Below are positions 1 to 5,538 of a DNA stretch of 5,538 nucleotides, in pieces. The DNA comes from Ruminococcus sp. (GTDB taxonomy: Bacteria > Bacillota > Clostridia > Oscillospirales > Acutalibacteraceae): the NCBI GenBank assembly GCA_023667385.1, contig JAMPAE010000112.1, positions 1 through 5,538 on the forward strand. Reading direction: 5' to 3'. A model generated the notes under the pieces. The model did not search any database. It saw nothing but the letters and a program-made list of their open reading frames with translations, and was not told where the DNA came from. A program made the position numbers and the translations under genes. How positions within the stretch are numbered: the stretch's first letter is position 1; every line of letters starts with the position of its first letter.

Positions 1-153
1 GAAACATATACGCCGAAGCTTTTTGAAAGTCTTGTTCAAAAATCAGATGAAAATATTTACAAGAAAGTTTGTGATGAAGTTAACAGGCAACTGAAAGACG
101 CTTACAAGTGGCTGGAAAAAAACAGAAAAAAGCATGAGCGCCGCTTGTTTTAA
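1..153 (+). CDS. C-terminal end of an unrecognised basic protein (partial)
   Basis: Frame 1 is open from the first base to a TAA stop at 151-153, giving the last 50 residues of a protein whose start lies outside the window. I do not recognise the family. The tail is strongly charged and probably helical: it has the segment VNRQLKDAYKWLEKNRKKHE, and the last ten residues include five Lys, Arg or His and end in RRLF. There is no membrane segment and no cysteine-rich motif; one Cys is present. It points the same way as spoIVA and ends 75 bases before it. No terminator hairpin with a T-tract lies between them, so readthrough into spoIVA is possible. That this stretch codes is supported only by the open frame, its plausible composition and its orientation. 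Confidence 0.55.
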   Translation, partial: ETYTPKLFESLVQKSDENIYKKVCDEVNRQLKDAYKWLEKNRKKHERRLF

Positions 154-162
154 ATAAGCCTG

Positions 163-192
163 TCATAAACAACACCATGTTTGCATATCAAT
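163..192 (+). promoter_or_regulatory. Candidate sigma-E (mother-cell) promoter of spoIVA
   Basis: TCATAAA at 163-169 resembles the B. subtilis sigma-E -35 consensus (KMATATT), matching 5 of 7 positions. CATATCAA at 184-191 resembles the -10 consensus (CATAHAMT), matching 6 of 8. The spacer is 14 bases, the usual sigma-E spacing. Transcription would begin near 198-200, leaving a short leader of about 30 bases before the spoIVA start. In B. subtilis spoIVA is transcribed in the mother cell under sigma-E, which makes the match more credible. The region is AT-rich, so a chance match cannot be excluded. Confidence 0.45.
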
Positions 193-216
193 TAGCAAAG
201 AGAAAATGTTGAGCAT

Positions 217-221
217 GGAGG
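217..221 (+). promoter_or_regulatory. Ribosome binding site that fixes the spoIVA start
   Basis: GGAGG at 217-221 is a strong Shine-Dalgarno sequence. Two in-frame ATGs follow, at 223 and 229. Only one base separates the site from the first ATG, which is too close for initiation, while seven bases separate it from the second, which is ideal. The second ATG also gives a 492-residue protein, the same length as B. subtilis SpoIVA, with the Walker A lysine at residue 30 as in that protein. Confidence 0.85.
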
Positions 222-228
222 AATGTTT

Positions 229-1707
229 ATGACAAATCAAAGCATTTATAATTCAATTGCAGTGCGTACGCAAGGTGACATATATATCGGGGTTGTCGGT
301 CCTGTCAGAACAGGCAAATCTTCATTCATCAAGCGATTTATGGATGTGCTGGTGCTCCCTAATATATCAAGCGATGCAAAGCGTGAAAGGGCGGTTGACG
401 AGCTTCCGCAGTCATCATCAGGCAGAACAATCATGACAACTGAGCCGAAATTTATCCCTGAGGATGCGGTTGAGCTCACAATTGATGAAACAACAAAATT
501 CAATGTACGAATGATTGATTGTGTTGGCTACATAGTTCCCAGCTCGCTCGGCTATATCGAAAATGATAACCCAAGAATGGTGAAAACTCCGTGGTTCGAT
601 AAGGATATACCATTTAACATGGCGGCTGAAATCGGCACCAAAAAGGTAATTACTGAACATTCAACAATCGGTCTTGTAATCACAACCGATGGCTCAATCG
701 GTGATATACCACGTGAGGAGTATGCCGAAGCAGAGGCGAGGGTAATTGCAGAGCTTCAGGAAATTGAAAAGCCGTTCATCGTTTTGCTCAACAGCACCGA
801 TCCTCACGGCAAGGCTGCAACCGAGCTTGCTGCTGAGCTTAGCGCAAAGTATTCCGTCGGTGTGATTCCTGTTAACTGCATGGAACTTGATGAAGCGGAG
901 ATAACCGAGATTTTGAGCCTGTTACTTTATGAATTTCCGGTTCGTGAAATGAAAATCAATTTTGCACCGTGGATTTCAAGGCTTGATAAGAATCACTGGC
1001 TGCGTTCGGAAATTTATTCAGCGGCATATTCAGCAGCAAAAGAGATGAAAAAAGTTAAGGATTCCAAGCAGTTTCTTTCAAAAATGCTTGAGGTTGAAGA
1101 CATCACCGATGGCAAGGTTGATAAGGTTGATCTTTCAGACGGCAGCATAAAAATCAACCTGACTGTTAAATCAGAGCTGTTTTATAAGGTGCTGACAGAA
1201 AAATGCGGAATCGAAATTAAGGACGATCAGGAGCTGTTTAACAGCATGATTGAGCTTTCAGCAATGCAAAAGGAATATCTGCGCTTTAAAGAGGCACTTG
1301 ACGAAGTTGAAAAGACCGGATACGGTATTGTCATGCCAACCATGCAGGAGTTGAGCCTTGAAGAACCCGAAATCATGAAGCAGGGCGGCCGCTACGGTGT
1401 CAGACTCAAGGCATCCGCACCCTCGATTCATATGCTCAAGGCAAACATCACAACTGAGGTTGCACCAATCGTCGGCACGGAAACGCAGTCTGAAGAGCTT
1501 ATTATGTATCTTCTCAAGGGCTTTGAAGAAGATCCGTCAAAAATTTGGGAATCGAATATTTTCGGCAAATCACTCAACAGTCTTGTCAATGAGGGACTTC
1601 ACAATAAGCTGTATCATATGCCGGTTGATGCCAGAATCAAACTTCAGGAAACGCTTGAGCGAGTCATTAACGAGGGATGCAGCGGCTTGATTTGCATCAT
1701 ACTTTAA
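229..1707 (+). CDS. spoIVA: Stage IV sporulation protein A, spore coat morphogenetic ATPase
   Basis: SpoIVA polymerises around the forespore outer membrane, using ATP hydrolysis, and forms the basement layer on which the coat assembles; it is also needed for cortex formation. The 492-residue product aligns with B. subtilis SpoIVA from end to end. The N-terminal domain is a P-loop fold related to TRAFAC GTPases: Walker A GPVRTGKS at residues 24-31, the paired threonines T70-T71 in TIMTTEPKF, and Walker B RMIDCVGY with D97. A HSTIGLVITTDGSIG block lies at about 144-158. The middle region is more variable. The C-terminal third carries the conserved stretches GYGIVMPTMQELSLEEPEI, GVRLKASAPSIHM, GTETQSEEL and the end motif VINEGCSGLICIIL. 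Anchoring by the C-terminal region to the forespore, through SpoVM in Bacillus or SipL in Clostridioides, is known from the family and not visible here. The start at 229 is preferred over the ATG at 223 on ribosome-site spacing. The gene has its own terminator and appears monocistronic. Confidence 0.97.
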   Translation: MTNQSIYNSIAVRTQGDIYIGVVGPVRTGKSSFIKRFMDVLVLPNISSDAKRERAVDELPQSSSGRTIMTTEPKFIPEDAVELTIDETTKFNVRMIDCVGYIVPSSLGYIENDNPRMVKTPWFDKDIPFNMAAEIGTKKVITEHSTIGLVITTDGSIGDIPREEYAEAEARVIAELQEIEKPFIVLLNSTDPHGKAATELAAELSAKYSVGVIPVNCMELDEAEITEILSLLLYEFPVREMKINFAPWISRLDKNHWLRSEIYSAAYSAAKEMKKVKDSKQFLSKMLEVEDITDGKVDKVDLSDGSIKINLTVKSELFYKVLTEKCGIEIKDDQELFNSMIELSAMQKEYLRFKEALDEVEKTGYGIVMPTMQELSLEEPEIMKQGGRYGVRLKASAPSIHMLKANITTEVAPIVGTETQSEELIMYLLKGFEEDPSKIWESNIFGKSLNSLVNEGLHNKLYHMPVDARIKLQETLERVINEGCSGLICIIL

Positions 1708-1714
1708 AATAATC

Positions 1715-1743
1715 TACCTGCTGAAAATCGGCAGGTATTTTTT
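1715..1743 (+). terminator. Rho-independent terminator of spoIVA
   Basis: TACCTGC at 1715-1721 pairs with GCAGGTA at 1731-1737. The stem can extend inward by a T-G and a G-C pair to leave a five-base loop. Six T residues follow at 1738-1743. It begins eight bases after the spoIVA stop codon and should separate spoIVA transcription from the flavoprotein gene. Confidence 0.9.
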
Positions 1744-1744
1744 G

Positions 1745-1773
1745 TTGTTTTTGCCGCATTTTTGTGATATTAT
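1745..1773 (+). promoter_or_regulatory. Candidate vegetative (sigma-A) promoter with extended -10, for the flavoprotein gene
   Basis: TATTAT at 1768-1773 is a good -10 hexamer. TG at 1765-1766, one base upstream of it, makes it an extended -10 element. A weak -35 match, TTGTTT, lies at 1745-1750 with a 17-base spacer, directly after the spoIVA terminator T-tract. The predicted start near 1780 leaves a leader of about 30 bases. An overlapping sigma-E-like match (1756-1784) competes with this reading. No experimental support is visible. Confidence 0.4.
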
Positions 1774-1810
1774 TAACATACGGAGAATTTAATTTTAAGG
1801 AGAAATAGCT

Positions 1811-3136
1811 ATGGCAAAACGTATTATCGTTGCGGGAGGCGGCCACGGAGGAATTGCCGCCGCTGCAATTTTGGCAAAGCGTGGCTTCGATGTCACAGTT
1901 GTTGAAAAAAATTCAAGGAACAACATGGGATATGACTGGACGGATATTTTCGATAAAAAAGGTTTCAACGCCGCTCAGATGGACATCCCATCTGAAGATA
2001 AATTCAATTTAAAGCACGATATGACTTTTTTTGGTCCGTCATTTTCTGTTGCTCTGCGTCAGAATACACCGACTGATCAGCTTGAAATTCAAATGGAGCG
2101 CCGTGACATCTATGCTCACATCATCGCCCACGCTGAAAAATCAGGTGTAAAGTTCGTTTTTGACACCATCGTGAAAGCACCTGCACTTTTGGGTAACCGT
2201 GTTGTTGGTGTTGTGACCGACCGTGGCACTCAGTATGCAGATTTAGTCATTGACGCCGCAGGTATCAACTCCCCAATCAGAAGCAATCTGCCGCCATCAT
2301 TCGGAATTCAGAACAACATTGGTGAGTATGAGCAATTCTATGTTTACCGTGGTTTTTACAACAAAATCGCAGAGGTCAATGAGGATAAATTCAAGGTGAT
2401 GCTGCTTCATCAAAACAAACTTGGTATTGCATGGGTTGCCGCCGAAGAAAAATACACCGATGTTTTAATCGGCCGCTTTGAGCCGTTTGATATGGACGAG
2501 GTTAACTCAACTCTTGCCGTGCTCAGAGAAACCGAAGCCTGCCTTGGCACTGAACTTGTCAGAGGCGGTCAGTTTGTCAATATTCCCGTTCGTCAGCCGC
2601 TTGCTGTGCTTGTTGGCGACGGCTATGCCGCAGTTGGCGACAGTGCATTCATGACTGTTCCAATCATTGGGTCAGGCATTGCAAACAGCCTGAAAGCCGG
2701 CAGAATCCTTGCCGATGCAGTAATTGCCGATACACAGTGTTGCTACAGTGCTGAAACGCTTTGGAAATATCAGCTTGATTTCTATAATGAAATTGGCAAT
2801 GGACTTGCACCGCTTGCCTGCGTTAAGCTGATGCTGACAAGGCTTGAGGGCAGTGAGCTTGATTATATCTTTGAAACCGGCATCCTCAATGCTGATGACA
2901 TGACAATCGGCGCCGATTCAACCAACCTTGCGTCAATGCTCGGCGGCATGAAGGCCGATGACATCAAAGTCAAGCTCAAAGGCTTGCTCGGCAACAAAGT
3001 GGTGCTTTCAAAAGTTTTGCGCATGGGTAAAGAGCTTCTCAAAGCAACCGCTGTCACCGCCGCCATGCCAAAAAATTATGACCGTGCGAAGGTTGCCAAA
3101 TGGGCGGCACAATATAACAATTGCTTCAAGCACTGA
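1811..3136 (+). CDS. FAD-dependent oxidoreductase, geranylgeranyl-reductase / PHBH-like fold, substrate unknown
   Basis: This is a 441-residue flavoprotein. The N-terminus is a Rossmann dinucleotide-binding motif, IIVAGGGHGGIAAAAILAKR at residues 5-24, followed by VTVVEKN, where E32 should bind the adenosine ribose of FAD. An ERRDIY block with R98 corresponds to the conserved arginine region of this fold. DAAGINSPIR at 148-157 matches the DG motif position, and AVGDSA at 274-279, continued by VPIIGSGIANSLKAGRILADAV, is the second FAD-binding (GD) motif. This arrangement is typical of geranylgeranyl reductase-like and aromatic hydroxylase-like enzymes. The aromatic substrate signature of true geranylgeranyl reductases (YxWxFP) appears only as GIAWVAA at 205-211. 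The C-terminal 100 or so residues look helical with several Lys-rich stretches and no clear membrane segment. The start is supported by AAGGAG at 1797-1802, eight bases before ATG. The substrate and redox partner cannot be told from the sequence. The gene stands alone between two terminators. Confidence 0.85.
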   Translation: MAKRIIVAGGGHGGIAAAAILAKRGFDVTVVEKNSRNNMGYDWTDIFDKKGFNAAQMDIPSEDKFNLKHDMTFFGPSFSVALRQNTPTDQLEIQMERRDIYAHIIAHAEKSGVKFVFDTIVKAPALLGNRVVGVVTDRGTQYADLVIDAAGINSPIRSNLPPSFGIQNNIGEYEQFYVYRGFYNKIAEVNEDKFKVMLLHQNKLGIAWVAAEEKYTDVLIGRFEPFDMDEVNSTLAVLRETEACLGTELVRGGQFVNIPVRQPLAVLVGDGYAAVGDSAFMTVPIIGSGIANSLKAGRILADAVIADTQCCYSAETLWKYQLDFYNEIGNGLAPLACVKLMLTRLEGSELDYIFETGILNADDMTIGADSTNLASMLGGMKADDIKVKLKGLLGNKVVLSKVLRMGKELLKATAVTAAMPKNYDRAKVAKWAAQYNNCFKH

Positions 3137-3137
3137 C

Positions 3138-3172
3138 AAAAAATCCCACCGAAAAACTCGGTGGGATTTTTT
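3138..3172. terminator. Bidirectional rho-independent terminator between the flavoprotein gene and tatD
   Basis: ATCCCACCGA at 3143-3152 pairs perfectly with TCGGTGGGAT at 3158-3167 around the five-base loop AAAAC. Five further A-T pairs (3138-3142 with 3168-3172) lengthen the stem to 15 base pairs. Read on the + strand it ends in a T-run and terminates the flavoprotein gene, whose stop is one base upstream. Read on the - strand the A-run becomes a T-run and terminates the metG-tatD transcript. The right arm overlaps the last two bases of the tatD stop codon. Confidence 0.93.
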
Positions 3173-3941
3173 ATTTGTTGAAGAATAGTTTCTCTGCATT
3201 TGCTCTGCAATTGTCAATCAGTGCTTGTATATCCTCGCCACGTACTCCTGCAATCACGGCAGCAGAGTGGGGAATCAGCGATGAATCGCAGCGCTTCCCT
3301 CTGAAAGGAACAGGAGCCATGTAAGGGCAGTCCGTTTCAAGCAGTATTCTGTCGCTCGAAGCAAACTTTGCAACTTCAACGGGCTTTCTGGCATTCTTGA
3401 ACGTTACTGCTCCGCCAAGTCCGATGTACATACCAATGCCCAGCACCTCTTTTGCAGTTTCAACGCTGCCGGAAAAGCAGTGTACAACCCCTTTGGGTTT
3501 GTACTTTTTCAAAAGATTCAGCGTGTCTTCGTGAGCCTCACGGTCATGCACGATAATAGGTAAATCCAGCTCATTGGCAAGCTGAATCTGATATTCAAAA
3601 ACTTCAAGCTGTCTTTTTTTTGATGAAAAGTCATAGTGATAATCAAGTCCGATTTCACCAACAGCAACAACCTTTTCATGTGAATAAAGCTTTTTCAGCT
3701 TTTCAAAATCTGCATCGGTTGCATCTTCAGCCTCACTTGGATGCACTCCGATTGCCGCATAGACAAAATCATGCCTTTCTGCAAGCTCAATTGAGGTCAG
3801 AGACGATTTCAAATCACAGCCGCAGTTAATTATATTGCATACACCGTGCTCTTTAATAAAGGACAGAACCTCGGCTCTGTCCTCATTAAATTTTTCATCA
3901 TCATAATGTGTATGCGTGTCAAAAATACCGCTATACATCAT
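3171..3941 (-). CDS. tatD: TatD-family metal-dependent hydrolase (deoxyribonuclease), YabD type
   Basis: TatD proteins are cytoplasmic TIM-barrel hydrolases with two divalent metals and 3'-exonuclease or deoxyribonuclease activity, linked to DNA repair and degradation. All the expected metal ligands are present in this 256-residue protein: H10 and H12 in FDTHTH, E96 in VGEIGLDYH, H132 in IIVHDRE, H154 in VVHCFSG and D204 in LLETDCPYMAP. The signature PFRGKR follows at 212-217. Length and sequence match B. subtilis YabD (about 255 residues) from end to end. The first ATG (3941-3939) overlaps the metG stop as ATGA; a second ATG follows at once (3938-3936), so the true start could be one codon later. 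The first is slightly favoured by a GGAG ten bases upstream. It is very likely translated by coupling to metG. In B. subtilis the homologue also follows metS. The exact substrate is not established. Confidence 0.94.
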   Translation of the reverse strand: MMYSGIFDTHTHYDDEKFNEDRAEVLSFIKEHGVCNIINCGCDLKSSLTSIELAERHDFVYAAIGVHPSEAEDATDADFEKLKKLYSHEKVVAVGEIGLDYHYDFSSKKRQLEVFEYQIQLANELDLPIIVHDREAHEDTLNLLKKYKPKGVVHCFSGSVETAKEVLGIGMYIGLGGAVTFKNARKPVEVAKFASSDRILLETDCPYMAPVPFRGKRCDSSLIPHSAAVIAGVRGEDIQALIDNCRANAEKLFFNK

Positions 3942-3956
3942 CTTACTTTTGCTCCG
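3936..3956 (-). promoter_or_regulatory. tatD translation start region overlapping the metG stop
   Basis: On the minus strand CGGAG (3956-3952) lies within the last codons of metG and is followed by ATGATG (3941-3936). The metG stop TGA (3940-3938) sits inside the two tandem ATG codons. This gives a four-base overlap if the first ATG is used and a one-base overlap if the second is used. Both arrangements are typical of translational coupling, in which ribosomes ending metG reinitiate on tatD. Confidence 0.8.
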
Positions 3957-5538
3957 TTCGGCATGCCGTCAACGAAAACAACCTTAACATCGTCATCGCT
4001 GCAATCAGCCGCAAGAATCATTCCCTGACTCTCAACGCCGCAAAGCACGGCAGGCTTGAGGTTGGAAACAACAATCACCTTTTTGCCGATTAAATCCTCC
4101 GGCTTGTACCATTTTGCGATACCCGAAGCAACAGTTCTCGGCTTGCCTGTGCCGTCATCAAGGGTGAGCTTGAGCAGTTTTTTCGCCCTCTTAATCGGTT
4201 CGCAGTCAACAACCTGGGCAACACGCAAGTCAACCTTTGCAAAATCATCAATCGAAATTTGAGCAACACCCTCAATTTCTTCAATCGTCTTTTCTTTTGC
4301 GGCGGCTTCTTTTTGCTTTGCTTCAATGTCAGCCATCATTTTTTCTGCGTCAATTCTTGCAAAAAGGGGAGTTGCTTCACCAACAACAGTACCCTCCTTG
4401 AGCGCTCCGAATGAAGCAAGGCTTTCATAAGTGTTAATGTTGCAGTTCATCTGATCAAGAATCGCCTTTGAAGTGTCTGGCATAAAAGCAGTCAGCAGCA
4501 CTGCAATGAAGCGTATGCCCTCAAGCAGATTATACAACACAGTTCCAAGTCTTTCTTTTTTGTTTTCGTCCTTCGCAAGTGTCCACGGAGCAGTTTCGTC
4601 AATATATTTATTGCAGCGTTTTGCGAGTGAAATAACCGCTTCAACAGCGTCAGCCATGTGATAATCTGCAATGCTTTTATCAACTTTTTGAACTGCTTTA
4701 AGTGCGGCAGTTTTCAGTTCGCTGTCAAGCTCCTCAGTGCATCCTGCGCTCTGAACAACGCCGTCAAAGTATTTCTTTGTCATTGCAATTGTTCTGTTAA
4801 CAAGGTTGCCAAGTGTGTTTGCAAGGTCAGAGTTATATCTTTCGATGATAGTACCATAAGAAATTGAGCCGTCGTTTGCGTGCGGCATTTCAGCAAGCAG
4901 ATAATATCTCACTGCGTCAACGCCGATGAGCTTAACAAGATCGTCAGCATAAATTACGTTGCCTTTTGATTTTGACATTTTGTCTGTGCCGAAAAGGAGC
5001 CATGGGTGGCCGTAAACCTGCTTTGGAAGCGGCTCACCAAGTGCCATGAGCATAATCGGCCAATAAATGGTGTGGAAGCGAACAATGTCCTTGCCGATGA
5101 TGTGAACATCTGCCGGCCAGTATTTTTTATATTGCTCACTGCTGCCGTCCGGGTCATATCCGATTGCGGTGATGTAGTTTGAAAGTGCATCAATCCAAAC
5201 ATAGATTACGTGCTTGCCATCAAATGTAACAGGAATGCCCCATTTGAACGAGGTTCTTGAAACACACAGATCCTGAAGTCCGGGCTTGATGAAGTTGTTG
5301 AGCATCTCTTTCTTTCTGCTTTCGGGATAAATGAAGTTGTCATTTGATTCAATGTATTCCTCAAGCTGCTTCTGATATTTTGAAAGGCGCAGGAAATAAG
5401 CCTCTTCCTTTGCTTTTTTGACTTCACGTCCGCAGTCCGGGCATTTGCCGTCAACAAGCTGTGATTCCGTCCAAAATGATTCACACGGCGTGCAGTAAAG
5501 TCCTTCATATTCGCTTTTATATATGTCGCCCTGATCAT
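3938..5538 (-). CDS. metG: Methionyl-tRNA synthetase, N-terminal part outside window (partial)
   Basis: The enzyme charges tRNA-Met with methionine in the cytoplasm. The frame is open from the right edge (first complete codon at 5536) to TGA at 3938-3940, giving 532 residues. By comparison with B. subtilis MetS (664 residues), about 115 N-terminal residues including the HIGH motif are missing. Visible in order: a zinc-knuckle with cysteines at fragment residues 15, 18, 32 and 35 (CTPC and CPDC); the catalytic core with VWIDALSNYITA and VRFHTIYWPIMLMAL; the KMSKSKGN motif at about 186-193, which closes over ATP; the anticodon-binding helical domain with NKYIDETAPW at about 309-318; a charged Lys/Glu/Ala-rich linker at about 398-421; and a C-terminal Trbp111-type tRNA-binding domain at about 427-532 with DLRVAQV, VASGIAKWY, VSNLKPAVLCGVESQGMIL. 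This last domain usually mediates dimerisation and non-specific tRNA binding. The domain plan is the Bacillus/clostridial type. It is the first gene of an apparent metG-tatD operon. An in-frame ATG at 5305 is internal, not the start. Confidence 0.97.
   Translation of the reverse strand, partial: DQGDIYKSEYEGLYCTPCESFWTESQLVDGKCPDCGREVKKAKEEAYFLRLSKYQKQLEEYIESNDNFIYPESRKKEMLNNFIKPGLQDLCVSRTSFKWGIPVTFDGKHVIYVWIDALSNYITAIGYDPDGSSEQYKKYWPADVHIIGKDIVRFHTIYWPIMLMALGEPLPKQVYGHPWLLFGTDKMSKSKGNVIYADDLVKLIGVDAVRYYLLAEMPHANDGSISYGTIIERYNSDLANTLGNLVNRTIAMTKKYFDGVVQSAGCTEELDSELKTAALKAVQKVDKSIADYHMADAVEAVISLAKRCNKYIDETAPWTLAKDENKKERLGTVLYNLLEGIRFIAVLLTAFMPDTSKAILDQMNCNINTYESLASFGALKEGTVVGEATPLFARIDAEKMMADIEAKQKEAAAKEKTIEEIEGVAQISIDDFAKVDLRVAQVVDCEPIKRAKKLLKLTLDDGTGKPRTVASGIAKWYKPEDLIGKKVIVVSNLKPAVLCGVESQGMILAADCSDDDVKVVFVDGMPNGAKVR

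Noticed and set aside
167..182. Small inverted repeat AAACA/TGTTT after the first partial gene, considered as a terminator.
   Set aside because: The stem is only five A/T-rich pairs and no T-tract follows. It also overlaps the candidate spoIVA promoter.
223..228. Start of spoIVA at the first ATG (223), giving 494 residues.
   Set aside because: The GGAGG site ends one base before it, which is too close. The ATG at 229 has seven-base spacing and gives the family's 492-residue length.
246..660. Two open frames of 80-85 codons antisense to the 5' part of spoIVA.
   Set aside because: They overlap the conserved ATPase domain, have no family resemblance and no evident promoter or ribosome binding site.
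1397..1690. A 97-codon plus-strand open frame inside spoIVA.
   Set aside because: It is a shifted-frame shadow of the conserved SpoIVA C-terminus, has no ribosome binding site of its own that I can see, and has a composition unlike a real protein.
4318..4420. Lys/Glu/Ala-rich linker in MetG, considered as a gene boundary or frameshift between the synthetase and a separate tRNA-binding protein.
   Set aside because: The frame is continuous through the linker, and a fused Trbp111-type domain is normal for Bacillus-type MetRS.
5303..5305. In-frame ATG at 5305 as the start of a 455-residue metG.
   Set aside because: The same frame continues upstream with the conserved zinc-knuckle and catalytic core of MetRS to the window edge, so this methionine is internal.
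5206..5538. A 110-codon minus-strand open frame at the right edge.
   Set aside because: It lies in another frame over metG, whose own frame carries the recognisable MetRS sequence. Its translation resembles no family.

Overview
The window suggests an endospore-forming member of the Firmicutes, most likely a clostridial lineage such as the Ruminococcaceae/Oscillospiraceae. The grounds are a full-length spoIVA gene, a Bacillus-type methionyl-tRNA synthetase with a fused C-terminal tRNA-binding domain, strong GGAGG-type ribosome binding sites and moderately AT-rich DNA. The family-level placement is inference; the spore-former assignment is firm.

Layout. Bases 1-153 hold the C-terminal 50 residues of an unrecognised, very basic protein on the + strand. 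A short gap with a candidate sigma-E promoter leads to spoIVA (229-1707, +), the ATPase that forms the basement layer of the spore coat. A rho-independent terminator follows. A 441-residue FAD-dependent oxidoreductase of the geranylgeranyl-reductase / PHBH-like fold follows on the same strand (1811-3136), with its own candidate promoter and a strong ribosome binding site. It converges on a minus-strand pair, metG then tatD. One long hairpin at 3138-3172, with an A-tract on one side and a T-tract on the other, serves as terminator for both directions and includes the last two bases of the tatD stop codon. tatD (3171-3941, -) starts inside the end of metG (3938 to beyond 5538, -), so the two are very probably one translationally coupled operon. 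The N-terminal catalytic part of metG lies outside the window.

How the genes relate. metG-tatD is a conserved housekeeping pairing, also found in Bacillus subtilis as metS-yabD. spoIVA appears to be a stand-alone sporulation gene. The flavoprotein has no recognisable pathway partner here. Its closeness to spoIVA and a second, sigma-E-like promoter match ahead of it make a role in the sporulating mother cell possible but unproven. No mobile elements, CRISPR arrays, RNA genes or repeats were seen, no gene-free stretch exceeds about 105 bases, and I see no clear previously undescribed system. The points most worth a second look are the flavoprotein of unknown substrate and some sequence peculiarities in SpoIVA.
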